From Bigelowiella natans CCMP2755 (lineage: Eukaryota > Cercozoa > Chlorarachniophyceae): a stretch of 31,934 bases of DNA. The position numbers and the translations under genes were made by a program. Shown here piece after piece: positions 21,885-31,934 of the stretch. The stretch's first letter is position 1. Each line of letters starts with the position of its first letter. The notes beneath the pieces were generated by a model. That model had not been told where the DNA came from and made no database searches. It was given only the letters and a program-made list of their open reading frames with translations. The stretch spans positions 1 to 31,934 of the forward strand of contig ADNK01000565.1 of the NCBI GenBank assembly GCA_000320545.1, written 5' to 3'.

Positions 21885-23079
21885 CTATTTATCATTCTCG
21901 CCAACTTTGCCCGTTGATTTCCCCCCCCGGTTGCCCTCCTCATTTTCAGCTGAACTCTCCATAAGTTCTTTTCCAAACAAGGCTATTAATGGATCAAAAC
22001 CTTCTTGGATATCATTCTCATCGTTGTTGGCGATGTCGCCACTATTTTGGCCTATCCCATCAGCAGGCCCTCCGGATATCTCCTCACTGCGATGATAAGA
22101 AGGTAGGATAGAATCAATTTTTAAGTGAGAGAACCTTCCCAGGAAAGGTCGTGACGTTGCTATTTGTGGAAGTATTGTACACACACACACACAAACACAC
22201 GCACGTACACGCACACCACAGAAACGCACGATTCATGCATATAACGCTCACGTAGGCAAACGTTTACTTTTGATTGGTAGGCTCCATTTTGAGCCACTTG
22301 GATTGCTCCTCCATTTGTTCCCTCTTACCACGAAGCAAACCCTTCATGCGCTCGGCAAATTCATGGGTATTTTTAACTTCTAAGTAGTGTGCTGTCCATG
22401 AGCCAGCGGCGATGAACGTCGTTGTGCTTAGGACTGTCCCATAAACTGAACAAACGGATAGCTTGAATGGCGGTACAATGTAATGCTTTTATTTGTTCAT
22501 CGATGCAACATGATGATACCAAGGGCTCTCATCCCTATCCATGCCGCTTCCCCAGTACTCGCTTCTTCCACCTGTGGAAGGGGCAATCGTCTCCTCTTTG
22601 CCCATTCCTGTGTCGAAGTGATTCTCAATTTTCAATACATTTTTGACGGAGAGAAGAAGCTATTTTGAGAAATCTCGAATGGCTGCAAAATAGGTTTTAG
22701 ATTTACAGAAAATTGTGCACTACTATTTCTCTGAGATGCCTGTCTACGATTCTCCCAGCATGGCGGTTCCATCGGTAAAGCAAGAAGCCTCCGCAAAGTG
22801 AAATTGCGGTCGTAGCCATTGCGACACTCTTTGCAGAGGGGAGATCGTTTTCATACCTGTATACAAGTCATCAGACATTTTGAGGTTATGCCACTTATCA
22901 ACTCGTCAATCCAGATCCACACTTCTCCCTCTCCCATACTACTTGACGAAGGGGTCTTGCTCCATCCATGCAGGTTTAGAGATTCCCTCCAGGCCTTTCT
23001 CGCTCAGAATCGGCGGCTCTTCTCCCTTCATATACTTCTCCTCCGCTTCTCGCGCGGCCTTCTGCATGCTGGCTCCCAT
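21885..23079 (-). CDS. TMEM242: TMEM242-like small membrane protein with a long acidic tail
   Basis: In animals TMEM242 is a mitochondrial inner-membrane protein that helps assemble the ATP synthase c-ring. Five exons: 23079-22943, 22826-22724, 22607-22520, 22445-22268, 22086-21885, in frame throughout, giving 235 residues. The first ATG follows an in-frame TAG. A hydrophilic start (MQKAAREAEEKYMKGEEPPI) precedes TM1, VAMATTAISLCGGFLLYRW; then a basic loop, STGEAAWIGMRAL, TM2 (YGTVLSTTTFIAAGSW), and the family-like segment NTHEFAERMKGLLRGK. A charged helix and an acidic tail of about 80 residues make it longer than the roughly 140-residue animal protein. Assignment rests on helix placement, the MRAL motif before TM2 and the post-TM2 segment. 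It could be another two-helix protein. The exon 1-2 junction uses a weak acceptor and is the least secure. Confidence 0.65.
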
Positions 23080-23490
23080 TCTCCTTACTGAGCCTTGCAC
23101 TCTGTGCAACTAACTCTCGTTCCTTTCGACAGTTGGAGTTGGGTGGGCGCGCACAACTTGCTTGGGAAACTTCGTCCTGCCCCGCCGAAAGCGTGTCTGT
23201 CTCTTAGATGTTTCTCGCATGTAAAAATGCCTTATTAGTCGTCTGCTCAATCCCCTCTTTGGTCCTTTTTCTGAACTGAGAATATCTTTGTGGTCTGTCT
23301 CGGACGGGTGTGCTGGTTTTTTATAGATGATATTATATTCATCGTCGATCTAAAAGAGCGTATTTATACCCTAAAAACTTCCAAAAATTGTGAGTTGTTG
23401 GCGAAGTTATTGCCTCCGAGAAACCCGCACAACACCGAAGAGGGGAGGGCGACCGGACCGGGCAAGTGCGCACAGGAGGCATTTCCAAAA
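23080..23490. promoter_or_regulatory. Shared divergent upstream region of the TMEM242-like and SREK1IP1-like genes
   Basis: About 410 bp between opposite start codons. Pyrimidine-rich on the plus strand, with no repeats and no TATA-like box at a convincing distance. The frame of the SREK1IP1-like start is open upstream to about 23290 but contains no earlier ATG. Confidence 0.45.
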
Positions 23491-24976
23491 ATGGACGCTG
23501 CTGGAAAGAGAGGGGTAATCTGAGAATGATCAGCAAAATTAAAAGATCGTCGGTGTCTCATGGCTCATGGCATTTTATGTGTTGTTTAACAGATCGAGCT
23601 CTTTGCCAAACTCACGGGAGCATCGTCAGAGACAAGAAAGGTCAGTGAACATATTATGCTGTTCCATGTATCCTGAACTCAGATGATTGCTGCTGTTGCA
23701 GGGCCACTGTTCTAAGTGCGGTGGAGATGGCCACCTGGCATTTCAATGCCGGAACTTTTTGCAAACGAAAACGGAAGATGTACGTGCTGGCATTTGTTTT
23801 TCGAAATTAGCTGGGCTCACTATTGTTGACAACCTAATAAATAAAGAGAGAGAGAGAGAAAAGGAAGAAGCGTTGTTAGGTTTGAGTTTTCATTCTAATG
23901 ATCTGTTTCACTTTCTATCCCTCCTACTTCTTTCCATCCTCCTCCTTACCACCTTGTACTCCTTCGATACTCAGAAAGATGAGATTTCCAGTACGTCGAG
24001 CGACTCGGATGATCTGGCAGTTCCAAACATAAAGTAATAATAAAAGAAAGGGATGTTAAAGTTGCTGGTTGGAGTATGGAAGGGGGTTGTTTGGGAGCCC
24101 ACTATCCGTTGATCCGCTAGCGACAACGCGAAGTGGCCGAGACGGGAATTTTGTTCAATACTAATACTTCTTCCATCTAAACTCAAACTCTTTCTTCTCT
24201 TTTTCTCTTCTCCCCTATCGTTTTCCTTAGGGCATATGCAGCAAATATCTCGTCAGAATCCGAGTACTTACCACATTTATGTCTCCATAAATTGAACTGC
24301 TTTCGTGCTTTCCACCCAAGGTAGTAATACCGCTCAATGATGTTTCTTTCTTACTCGAATATAAGGTCTGATGACTCCGAGGAGGAACGAAGAAAAAAGA
24401 AAAAGAAAAAGAAGAAGAAAAAGAAAAAGAAAAAGAAGAAAGAGAAGAAGGTAATATACCTAAATGTAATACATAAGCGTACAGATTTAATATTCATATT
24501 TACGCGTGTGGATGTGTCTTAGCTTTACACGTGTGGTTGTGTTAATGCGATTTGCGTGTTAACCAGAAGGAGAAAGACGAGAGTAAAGATAGCAGGAAGA
24601 GAAAGGACAGGGACGATGATGATTACGGGGGAAGGAGGTGATAAAATAACAATGTTTGTAGTGCAATGATCAGGTGCATTAAGCGTTTCTCACAATTTAA
24701 CTAACATCTCGCCGTCTCGCCGCAGTGATGAGGATGAGAAGCACAGGGACAAGCAGTCCAAGAAGAAAAAGAAACGCCGTAAGAAAGTAATAATCGTACG
24801 AAAAAATGAAAAAATGTTCACTGTTTCTTGCGATGGAAAGGAGCGACAGCATTATGTGTGGGATAATTCCGCCCATTAATTTTTGCATTTACAAAAGCAT
24901 GCTTATGTGGTGTTTGCAGGAGAAATCGAAGAAGAAAAAGCGAGACAAAGACTACAGTGATGATAGCGACGATTAA
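23491..24976 (+). CDS. SREK1IP1: SREK1IP1-like zinc-knuckle splicing-associated protein
   Basis: In animals SREK1IP1 (p18SRP) interacts with the splicing regulator SREK1. Eight exons: 23491-23514, 23593-23640, 23702-23779, 23975-24033, 24366-24450, 24567-24637, 24726-24786, 24920-24976, in phase at every junction, giving 160 residues. A short N-terminus leads to the CCHC knuckle CSKCGGDGHLAFQCRNFL (C-x2-C-x4-H-x4-C), which closely matches the family's GHLTFECRNFL context. Next comes the family-typical acidic-serine patch DEISSTSSDSDD, then SDDSEEER and long Lys/Asp/Arg runs to a DDSDD end. The family has the same order: knuckle, SSTSS patch, Lys-rich tail. The poly-Lys part is encoded by an AAG/AAA repeat. 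Nuclear localisation is expected from the basic tail. Head-to-head with the TMEM242-like gene. Confidence 0.92.
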
Positions 24977-25767
24977 TGGAGAACCTAAAAGTATTAGTAG
25001 CAAGTTTCTCGCCACGAACGACGAACTCTACAACATCAAGCTTTCACGTATACTGCATGCGCATGCATTACGTTTACAAAGTTCTAGATGTGACAAGCTG
25101 TATTTTTATGCCTAGATTGCACTATAATGCTCGAGCTATTCGTGGCCCAGCTAATGGCCGTATATACATTGTCAATGATGTTATACAAACACACACATAG
25201 CGAGGGTTAAACGCCTGTAGCTCCGTTATTGTACTAGCTAGGATACAAGCAGCATATCTAGATATATATGCGCACGCTATCGATTACATTCGCGTCGTCA
25301 CGGGCGGCGCACAGCCCTACGCGTGCGTACTTGACCGTACATGCATGTAATGAATAACGGGCTACGACGTGCTAATTATTGATAAAGCATCTACGTACGG
25401 TCGCAATAATCACATACGTACAGCACACGCTGCAGATCTTATGGCAGAAGTTGGTTGGACTACGCGTAGCAGGCGCAAGCGGGCAGCTTGAAAGCACGAG
25501 AAAGCACAATAGACGCACCTTCACATTATTATGCACGTGCGCGCTGTGTGATGGACTGGTGCCTCGCAATTAATTGAATTCGTATTGTGTGGTGTGTAAT
25601 GATCGACGATATTGCAATGCAGGATACATTATGACTGATCGTCAGCATCGGATGCGCTATACTAAGTGGTGCAAAACGAGACGATACTAATGTAACGTCA
25701 ATCTCAACTTATCGTTTATTATTGCCTTCCTCACTACAAATCTACGACTATGAAGTCAATCCATTTC
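24977..25767. other. Convergent intergenic region, probable 3' UTRs
   Basis: No gene or microsatellite. Rich in CGTACG, TGCATG and CTAG words like the other three convergent gaps. It lies between the stop codons of the SREK1IP1-like and MORN-kinase genes. Confidence 0.5.
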
Positions 25768-27450
25768 TTATTCGAATGTGTATTCATCGATCGAGTCGAA
25801 AGCCTCCTTGAATGCCTTCTGCTCTGGGGCCTCCAACCATGTCTTTAACGATAACTCCTCATTGTCGAGATTGCCTGAAAGGGATCGATTCTCAATTCAT
25901 TGTTCGTTCGTGATTTTGTGTTCATGGGTCCACATCAGTATTCCTTATTGTTTCTGCCTCACCTTCTCCCTTCATGTAGACGAACGCAAGAATAAATCCT
26001 GCATATGTTTTGAGCGACTTTCGCGCAGCTGTGAGTCCCTTTGCAGCCTGAAGGAGGTAAATGTTATTGTGGTTGGTATCTCCAAGGTTTCAGACAAGAA
26101 AACTATTTTGGAATTGAGGAAACCCGGCACTTCCACCTCGATTACCATTCTATCTATCATATGTGGATTTGCGGCAGTCATCATCATCATCATCATCATC
26201 ATCATTATCTTTGGATGTCTCGTATCAACACTTGTAAAACGGTTGCTCCTACTAGAATGAATAACCTGTTCTGATGCCCCTTTGGTGGCGAGATAATGGT
26301 CCTTGTATTCCAGAGTTTTATTCACGATATCTGCCTGACTGGATCGTTTGATCTAGAAGAAACCGTAAGGAGCCATTGGGGAGAGCAAAGAGGAAGGAGC
26401 AATGTAAGTCGGATTGATTCGATTCACATAAGTTCGTCTAAATAACACATGCTTCCATCCCCTCAACCGGCAACTACACACACACACACACACACATTCA
26501 CATTTACATTTGTTCGCCCACGCGCGAGTACACAGATGCAAAAGAATAACACACGATGCCAAGTGTTCTAAGTTAGTGGAAGTCACAAGATACCATTGCA
26601 TCCACATCATCCTTATATGCTTGGCCCTTTTTATCGGCGATAGCCTCCACAATTGCAACGATGGCAGGAAACTCTCCTTTTGTGATGTCAGCAGGTTTCT
26701 TCGCTTCCTCCTCTTCCTTTTTCTTTTGTTCCTCCTCTGCCTTCTGTTTAGCCTCCTCATCGCCCTCCTCTTCCTTCTTTTCCTCCTCGCCGCCTGATGT
26801 GCATCACAGAGTGTTAAGTATTTTTTCTTCAAAATTTTGCTTCTTTTTATAACAATCCGGTATCCCACCCTTCCCATCAGGTTCTTCCTCAATCACCATT
26901 TCCCTTTCCGAGAATTCAGCATGGCAAAATCAATACCTTCCGCTGCCGCTTCATCACCCTCAGCCGGTGCAGGAGGGTTTTTGACGAGGTGGAAGAGGCC
27001 TGCCATTACCATGGCAAGGGGCACGCTTCCCTGTGTATGATGGGTGGTGGATGTGATATGAAGAAGAGTCAGTCAACCAGCGGGAACTACATCGTAGGAG
27101 CATTGCTATATCTATGGTGTACCTGGCCGTCTCGGTTCAAGAACGCCAGCGCTTCTGTCGCGAAGTCTCGCGCCTTGAGGACCTAAGCATTGTTGCAATT
27201 ATTAGGCATCATCTCGTGTGCGATGGAAACAAGATGCACACAGGCTACGAAACGTATAGCAGCATTCATTTCTAGTCTCTAAGAGCAAGCAAGCCACCTT
27301 TATGATCGCGTCCAGGTGCTCAGGGGCAAAGACAGCGGCGTGTGGTAATGGCAAGTGTGCGAATTCTACGGGCATCATAGCTTCATCCTGTCGTGAAAAA
27401 ATGAAATAATGATGATGATAAAATTATGTGTGTGTGTGTGTGTGTGTGTG

Positions 27451-27496
<46 letters not shown>

Positions 27497-28905
27497 CCCT
27501 CAATGAAGCAGTAAAGAACCTCTGTTTCTGCGAATTGTGCGAGGGCACTCTTAATTTCAGCAGGCCCAGGCGTGCCCTCCTCAGGCGCAGCTCTAGGCGT
27601 CATCAAGCTCATTAACCCAGCATCTTTTCCTTCCAATTTCATCTCCTATTGATCAGTTTCGGATGTGTCACAAAGAAGCATTCTTATACAGTTCAAGTTG
27701 ACTGCTCCTCCTCATTTCCGATCGTATTAAAATTTCATTGCTTTTTCCACTTCCCGTCATTTGCGCTATTTAATACCTTTTTCTCGCCGTTGGCAGCTAC
27801 GTACACGACCGCCCCAGAGCTAGCACTAGCAACTTTCTCAACCCAGGAAGTTGACAACTGCGAAAACACGCTGCCTTTCTCCTCATCCTAACAAGCAGTA
27901 GTAATTTATGGTTTGCAGTATTGGTGGTGGCTTCGCTTGGCCATTATTCCCCCAAACCTATGGCGACGATATTTTTTTCTAGTGGCTTAGGGGGGATGAT
28001 CAAATTCGTCCGTGTTTCAGACATACTCTCCCAGCCCACTCTCCCCAGGATATGATGATGATGAACTGCAAAAAGCCGTAAGACGCGCCATATTGCAGTA
28101 TTTTGGCTGCACTGTACGGAGGTTTGTTGTAGAAATACTTTAAAATGAAAAAAGTTTCGCACCTCGCCCTCAGCTGCTGCGGGCTCCGCACATGTCATGT
28201 TAATCTCTGCCATGGGGGAGGCGCGCATCGCTGGTGAAAACGAAAGGGATTTGCCTTCCTCCTGAGCGGATATCATAATAAAAAAATGAGTCACGGCGGC
28301 AACCTTTGGAAGCACCAGGCATGGGCATGTGTATTACTGCCATTTCCATCGGGGAGATCTATCTATCAGCCCCCCTCCAAATTACCGTTTTGAGGTAGCA
28401 AACTGGGTCTGCACGTGTGACGATCACGAATAGCTTGGCAGTTTCCTCACTTTTTGCCTTTTTAATCACTTCTGGAATTGCCTCAAATGTCGGCGTGCCC
28501 ATTCCGTAAACCTTATTGTCAGGAAAGTGTTGGTATGTATGGTCTGGCATGTGGGGAGCAGGATGGATCCACATATATCACATAGCCCTAATTCATGCGT
28601 TCTATGCAGGCTTCTTCCAAAGTGGCGTGCTTCGCCATCCTACCTTGGGGGGGGCACCCTCGAGTTCCGTGAACCCTGGTACACCTGTGAGTAGTAAGTA
28701 GCAGCGGGAATGGTGGGTTAGGTAAACTTCCTTAAAAAAAAATCTTTTTGCAATCGGCTTTGGTGACGTGCCTGGAATGGCTTCCTCTCCCGACAGCTGC
28801 TGATCAACCCGTGGATATGCCCGTCGAATAGTACGCTCCAAACGCTCCCTGATCTTTGGCAGCTGCCTTTTCACAAGTCTGACGGGACCTGGGTACACAC
28901 ACACA

Positions 28906-28941
<36 letters not shown>

Positions 28942-29766
28942 GGGGGGGGGGGGGGGGGCGGCGGGAGAATAGAAGAATCACATGATAAGTGTTACAGCGG
29001 GAATACACAAAATGAAACGGCAATTTTCTCCTAGTACTCGTAAGGATCGAAACATGGAAAACTTAATGAGACATATCTGCTACTACAACAGCTACGAAAT
29101 TACGATACATCGAAAAGCAATTAATTTCCAACTACCCAGGCGGCTTCTGCAGAAGGAACCATATTGCCTTCGTCGTCTGCCACCATCGCTTGCTTCAGAT
29201 CACCACGCAGCGAAGTGCCCTAATTTGCACAACGAATATGCAAACACAACATTGAGGAAGAGAAACAAAGGTAAGGGGAGGGGTGCAGTGGGAGAACGAA
29301 GGAACGTCTTTAGTGTAGCAGCATAAATCAAAAGGCGTTGAAACTGCATCACTACACAATCCTCTTCTTCATATCATATATGTTGTATTCAAAGGCACCG
29401 TTGCTGTCGTGAAAACGCCATTGCCGTTGGGAGCACCTCCGGAAAATGCGCCCACGTATTTGCCGCCATCAGGAGACGTCCATGTCACGTTTTTCAGCTC
29501 ACCATCCTCCCAAACACCTGGATAATAATGATATCCATAGGTAACGGTGAAGATTTCGTGTACTGCTTGGAGCGAATTTCGTTAAAATTGAGAGTCATGA
29601 ATGCGTCACATTATCATTATTGTTAGATTTCCAGAAAAGAACTGGCTGCTGGCGGTGAAGGATGTATCGTAACTTTCTCACGACGCAAATCACAAAGTCC
29701 TCACAGGATTACCTGCCATGCAGCTCGACGAGCGTGCTCGAGTAAGCGCCCAATCTACATCCTGTT

Positions 29767-29798
<32 letters not shown>

Positions 29799-31131
29799 AT
29801 GCCGGTGGTGGTGGTAGTAGTTAATGGCGAAAACGAATAACATAGCGTGAGAGAGCAATGTGTAGATTCTCCCACCCACCCCCTTTTTGTTTCCTCCAAA
29901 CACACAAATACATGCAAGCACTATATAGCATGTAGGCATAGATGGGTAGAGAGAAATATGATGACCACCTTCGTATCCACAGCAGAATAGAGCTGCACAG
30001 AGCAGGACGCAGCAACATTGTCGAAACCAGACGACTTCTTCTCATCCGCGGCCACAACCAACATCGCGTCGCCACACACGCCGGCTTTGGTTAGCTGGTA
30101 GCATAGTATTTTCCATCAGGGCATGGGCAATTGAAGAAGTAACACCACACGTGCACCAATTAATGAAGAATGGAAGGGAAAGTTGGAGGGGAGAGAGAGA
30201 GGATAACCACCTGTTCTGCTTCTCCTTGGGACGCAGGAAACGCGGGTAATATCCACCCGCTTTCGCACGCCTAAAGTACATTAGTTGAGACCGTCATATA
30301 CTAATCACCAACGATACGCTTATACAAAGAGCGACACACTCCCCCTCCTCCCTTCTTCCGCGCGACCTTCGTAGTTGCTGTTTTGACAAGAGTAACAAGA
30401 ATGGCAGTCGGCACAGGTTTCTTCGCCTGGAGGTATCCTCTAATCTCTTTTCCTAGCTTTGATCCTGCCTTAGCTTCTGCCTGAGCCTAATCGTTGGTGT
30501 TCAGATTTTTAGAAGGCAGCGCGGGAGTATTGCTTTCTAAGATACAAAAGAATGGATGCTGGCGATGTTAACGACGGGAGTGGAGATACATTGTGTCATA
30601 CTTAACCTCCTCCTTGGCAACAAAACACCTTCGTCATAATTGTCGCATCACAACCCTCGCTCCCCCCCCCGAACCCAACTAGTTTTTTCGAGCTGCGTTT
30701 GTGGTGTTGAGGTGCTTTAGTTATAGGTTAGAATGACGGGACCAGATCTTCCGTTGTGATGAGCTTTGCACCATAAGTCTTGGAGATCTGCTCAGCCACT
30801 TCCGGAGAACCTAAATTCCACACAAGTGTACGCATTCTAAACAAGGTAGTTCGTGTAGAAGATGCACACACGTACATACATAAAGCAGCCAGCCGCTTGA
30901 CCACACAGAATGGATGTGTTGCTATAATAGGTTGCATCGCACTTTCCCCCTCTACACATACACTCCAAACATATCATGCAAAACACACTCTGTTGAGGAA
31001 ACCTTGAAGAAATAGGCGAATTGGCGGAGTGGGGGTGGTAGGCTTGCATGCATAGACACCAGGACCATGTCTCTTGCCGTCTTTCCATTCCCCCTGAGGA
31101 AAGAAACCACACACCCCGAACAACAGATAAA

Positions 31132-31169
<38 letters not shown>

Positions 31170-31344
31170 TCACACATGTATATATCATTTTTATAAATTT
31201 CGTGGAAAACGAAAGATGTTGTGCACGTATGTTCAGCCGTGATTCTCGGATGCTGACCTTGTAGACATCTCCTGATGCGTAGAAATATGTTCCTTGGCCA
31301 TGACGCTGGTCGTTCGCCTTTAGGTGAGTTCACATGTATTGTAT

Positions 31345-31386
<42 letters not shown>

Positions 31387-31809
31387 GTGTGCGTGAAAAA
31401 ATGGCAGCAGCTTGATTTAGAGGTATCATCATCAACTAAGGAAAAAATACCCATTCTCCAACATATTTGCTTCCGTCGGGGTATAAAAATACGCCATTCC
31501 CTTCCTTCATATCGTCCTTATAATCACCCTCATAAGACGCGTCGGCAGCCCATCCCTCCTGAGTGGGGTTCAGAGGTGTAAACATATGTATTTATGACGA
31601 GTGCTGATATACACGTGTACAAATAATCAAATTGTTATGATGGCACCTGCTTCTTGAAAACGTAGCGACCCTTCCCATTTCTTTTCAGATCTGTGTACGT
31701 TCCTAGGGGGGGGTAGGAAATAAGTGGGGAAACCCCTCGAAGCGACGGATACACGGAATCTTCAACGAAACACCACACACACACACACACACATAATATA
31801 TTCAATAAA

Positions 31810-31863
<54 letters not shown>

Positions 31864-31934
31864 AATATGTAATAAATTGTATATGTGTGTGTGTGAGACT
31901 GTCAAAAGGGTCTCCAGTTGGGAGTCCGCGGAAG
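25768..31934 (-). CDS. MORN / adenylate-kinase-like / MORN multidomain protein (5' end outside the window)
   Basis: Exons (minus order): 31934-31900, 31702-31647, 31558-31451, 31317-31258, 31093-31003, 30810-30743, 30486-30367, 30270-30211, 30094-29969, 29761-29713, 29517-29399, 29219-29136, 28878-28809, 28675-28644, 28511-28386, 28261-28163, 27887-27777, 27645-27520, 27387-27298, 27182-27123, 27030-26937, 26793-26594, 26352-26266, 26047-25963, 25874-25768 (TAA): 753 residues in view, one continuous frame. MORN repeats: [59 protein letters not shown]. Then an adenylate-kinase-like domain: [71 protein letters not shown] further MORN-like pair follows ([20 protein letters not shown]). The C-terminal ~400 residues are helical, include an acidic/Lys coiled-coil stretch (26793-26594) and match nothing I recognise. 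The kinase active-site motifs are lost. MORN plus adenylate-kinase combinations suggest a cytoskeletal or ciliary role, which is inference. Confidence 0.83.
27426..27492 (-). repeat. Compound (TG)n(GA)n; sense-strand (CT)n then (CA)n before exon 27387-27298
   Basis: Lies in the intron 27519-27388 of the MORN-kinase gene. The gene strand reads CT then CA. Confidence 0.95.
28896..28960 (-). repeat. (CA)n, (GA)n and poly-G tract in a MORN-kinase intron
   Basis: On the gene strand it reads poly-C, (CT)n, (GT)n leading towards the exon at 28878, and so supplies its pyrimidine tract. Confidence 0.9.
31133..31380. repeat. (CA)n and (GT)n runs in neighbouring MORN-gene introns
   Basis: CA run 31133-31165 and GT run 31347-31380, on either side of the exon 31317-31258, in opposite orientation and so able to pair across it. 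Confidence 0.95.
31819..31860. repeat. (AT)n microsatellite in the first visible MORN-gene intron
   Basis: About 20 AT units between exons 31934-31900 and 31702-31647. Confidence 0.95.

Noticed and set aside
21465-21976. Minus-strand frames with poly-Cys/Val or His/Thr runs
   Set aside because: Encoded entirely by CA, TA and GT dinucleotide repeats.
28602-28919. Continuous minus-strand frame spanning exons 28878-28809 and 28675-28644
   Set aside because: It reads these exons without splicing and in a frame that does not match its upstream neighbour. The spliced alternative keeps phase on both sides and makes the whole gene one open frame. Not fully excluded.
1-31934. CRISPR arrays, tRNA or rRNA genes, insertion sequences, bacterial-type operons
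   Set aside because: The repeats are simple microsatellites without spacers, no tRNA-like A and B boxes or rRNA segments were seen, and the spliced genes show this is nuclear eukaryotic DNA.

Overview
This is a nuclear fragment from an intron-rich eukaryote. The coding sequence is broken into short exons by GT-AG introns full of microsatellites, and every gene recognised has a eukaryotic product. Splice phases were checked by hand. Five gene models close in frame: four spliced ones (the glycosyltransferase, the TMEM242-like, SREK1IP1-like and MORN genes) and the single-exon SDHD. The other three keep unresolved exons. The product set (SET methyltransferase of the Rubisco-LSMT/SETD3 class, MFSD5, SDHD, SREK1IP1, TMEM242) and the strict alternation of strands along the DNA point to a photosynthetic stramenopile, perhaps a brown alga or close relative. 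The taxon is an inference.

Layout from left to right: (1) 3' part of an MFSD5-type molybdate-anion transporter (+, 52-2488); (2) SET-domain/Rubis-subs-bind protein (-, 9999-3360, about 20 mostly tiny exons); (3) C2H2 zinc-finger protein with a huge Q/S/H-rich middle (+, 12069-16558); (4) family 2 glycosyltransferase (-, 19878-17619, 7 exons); (5) succinate dehydrogenase membrane anchor subunit SDHD (+, 20248-20721, one exon); (6) TMEM242-like small membrane protein (-, 23079-21885, 5 exons); (7) SREK1IP1-like zinc-knuckle protein (+, 23491-24976, 8 exons); (8) a large MORN / adenylate-kinase-like / MORN protein (-, from beyond the right edge to 25768, 25 exons in view).

The strands alternate without exception (+ - + - + - + -). 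The genes therefore form four convergent pairs separated by 0.8-1.2 kb of microsatellite-poor sequence, presumably back-to-back 3' UTRs. Three divergent pairs presumably share promoter regions: about 0.37 kb and 0.41 kb for two, and 2.07 kb for the third. The genes do not form one pathway. Two products are mitochondrial or probably so (SDHD, TMEM242-like), and the rest are unrelated housekeeping or protist-type proteins.

Most notable: the SET protein and the adenylate-kinase-like domain both keep family scaffolds while losing hallmark active-site residues. Long CT/TCC microsatellites sit in introns almost always with the pyrimidine strand in sense. A perfect 20-bp inverted repeat lies between two convergent genes. 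The zinc-finger gene's microsatellite-built region is open in two frames at once near its 5' end.
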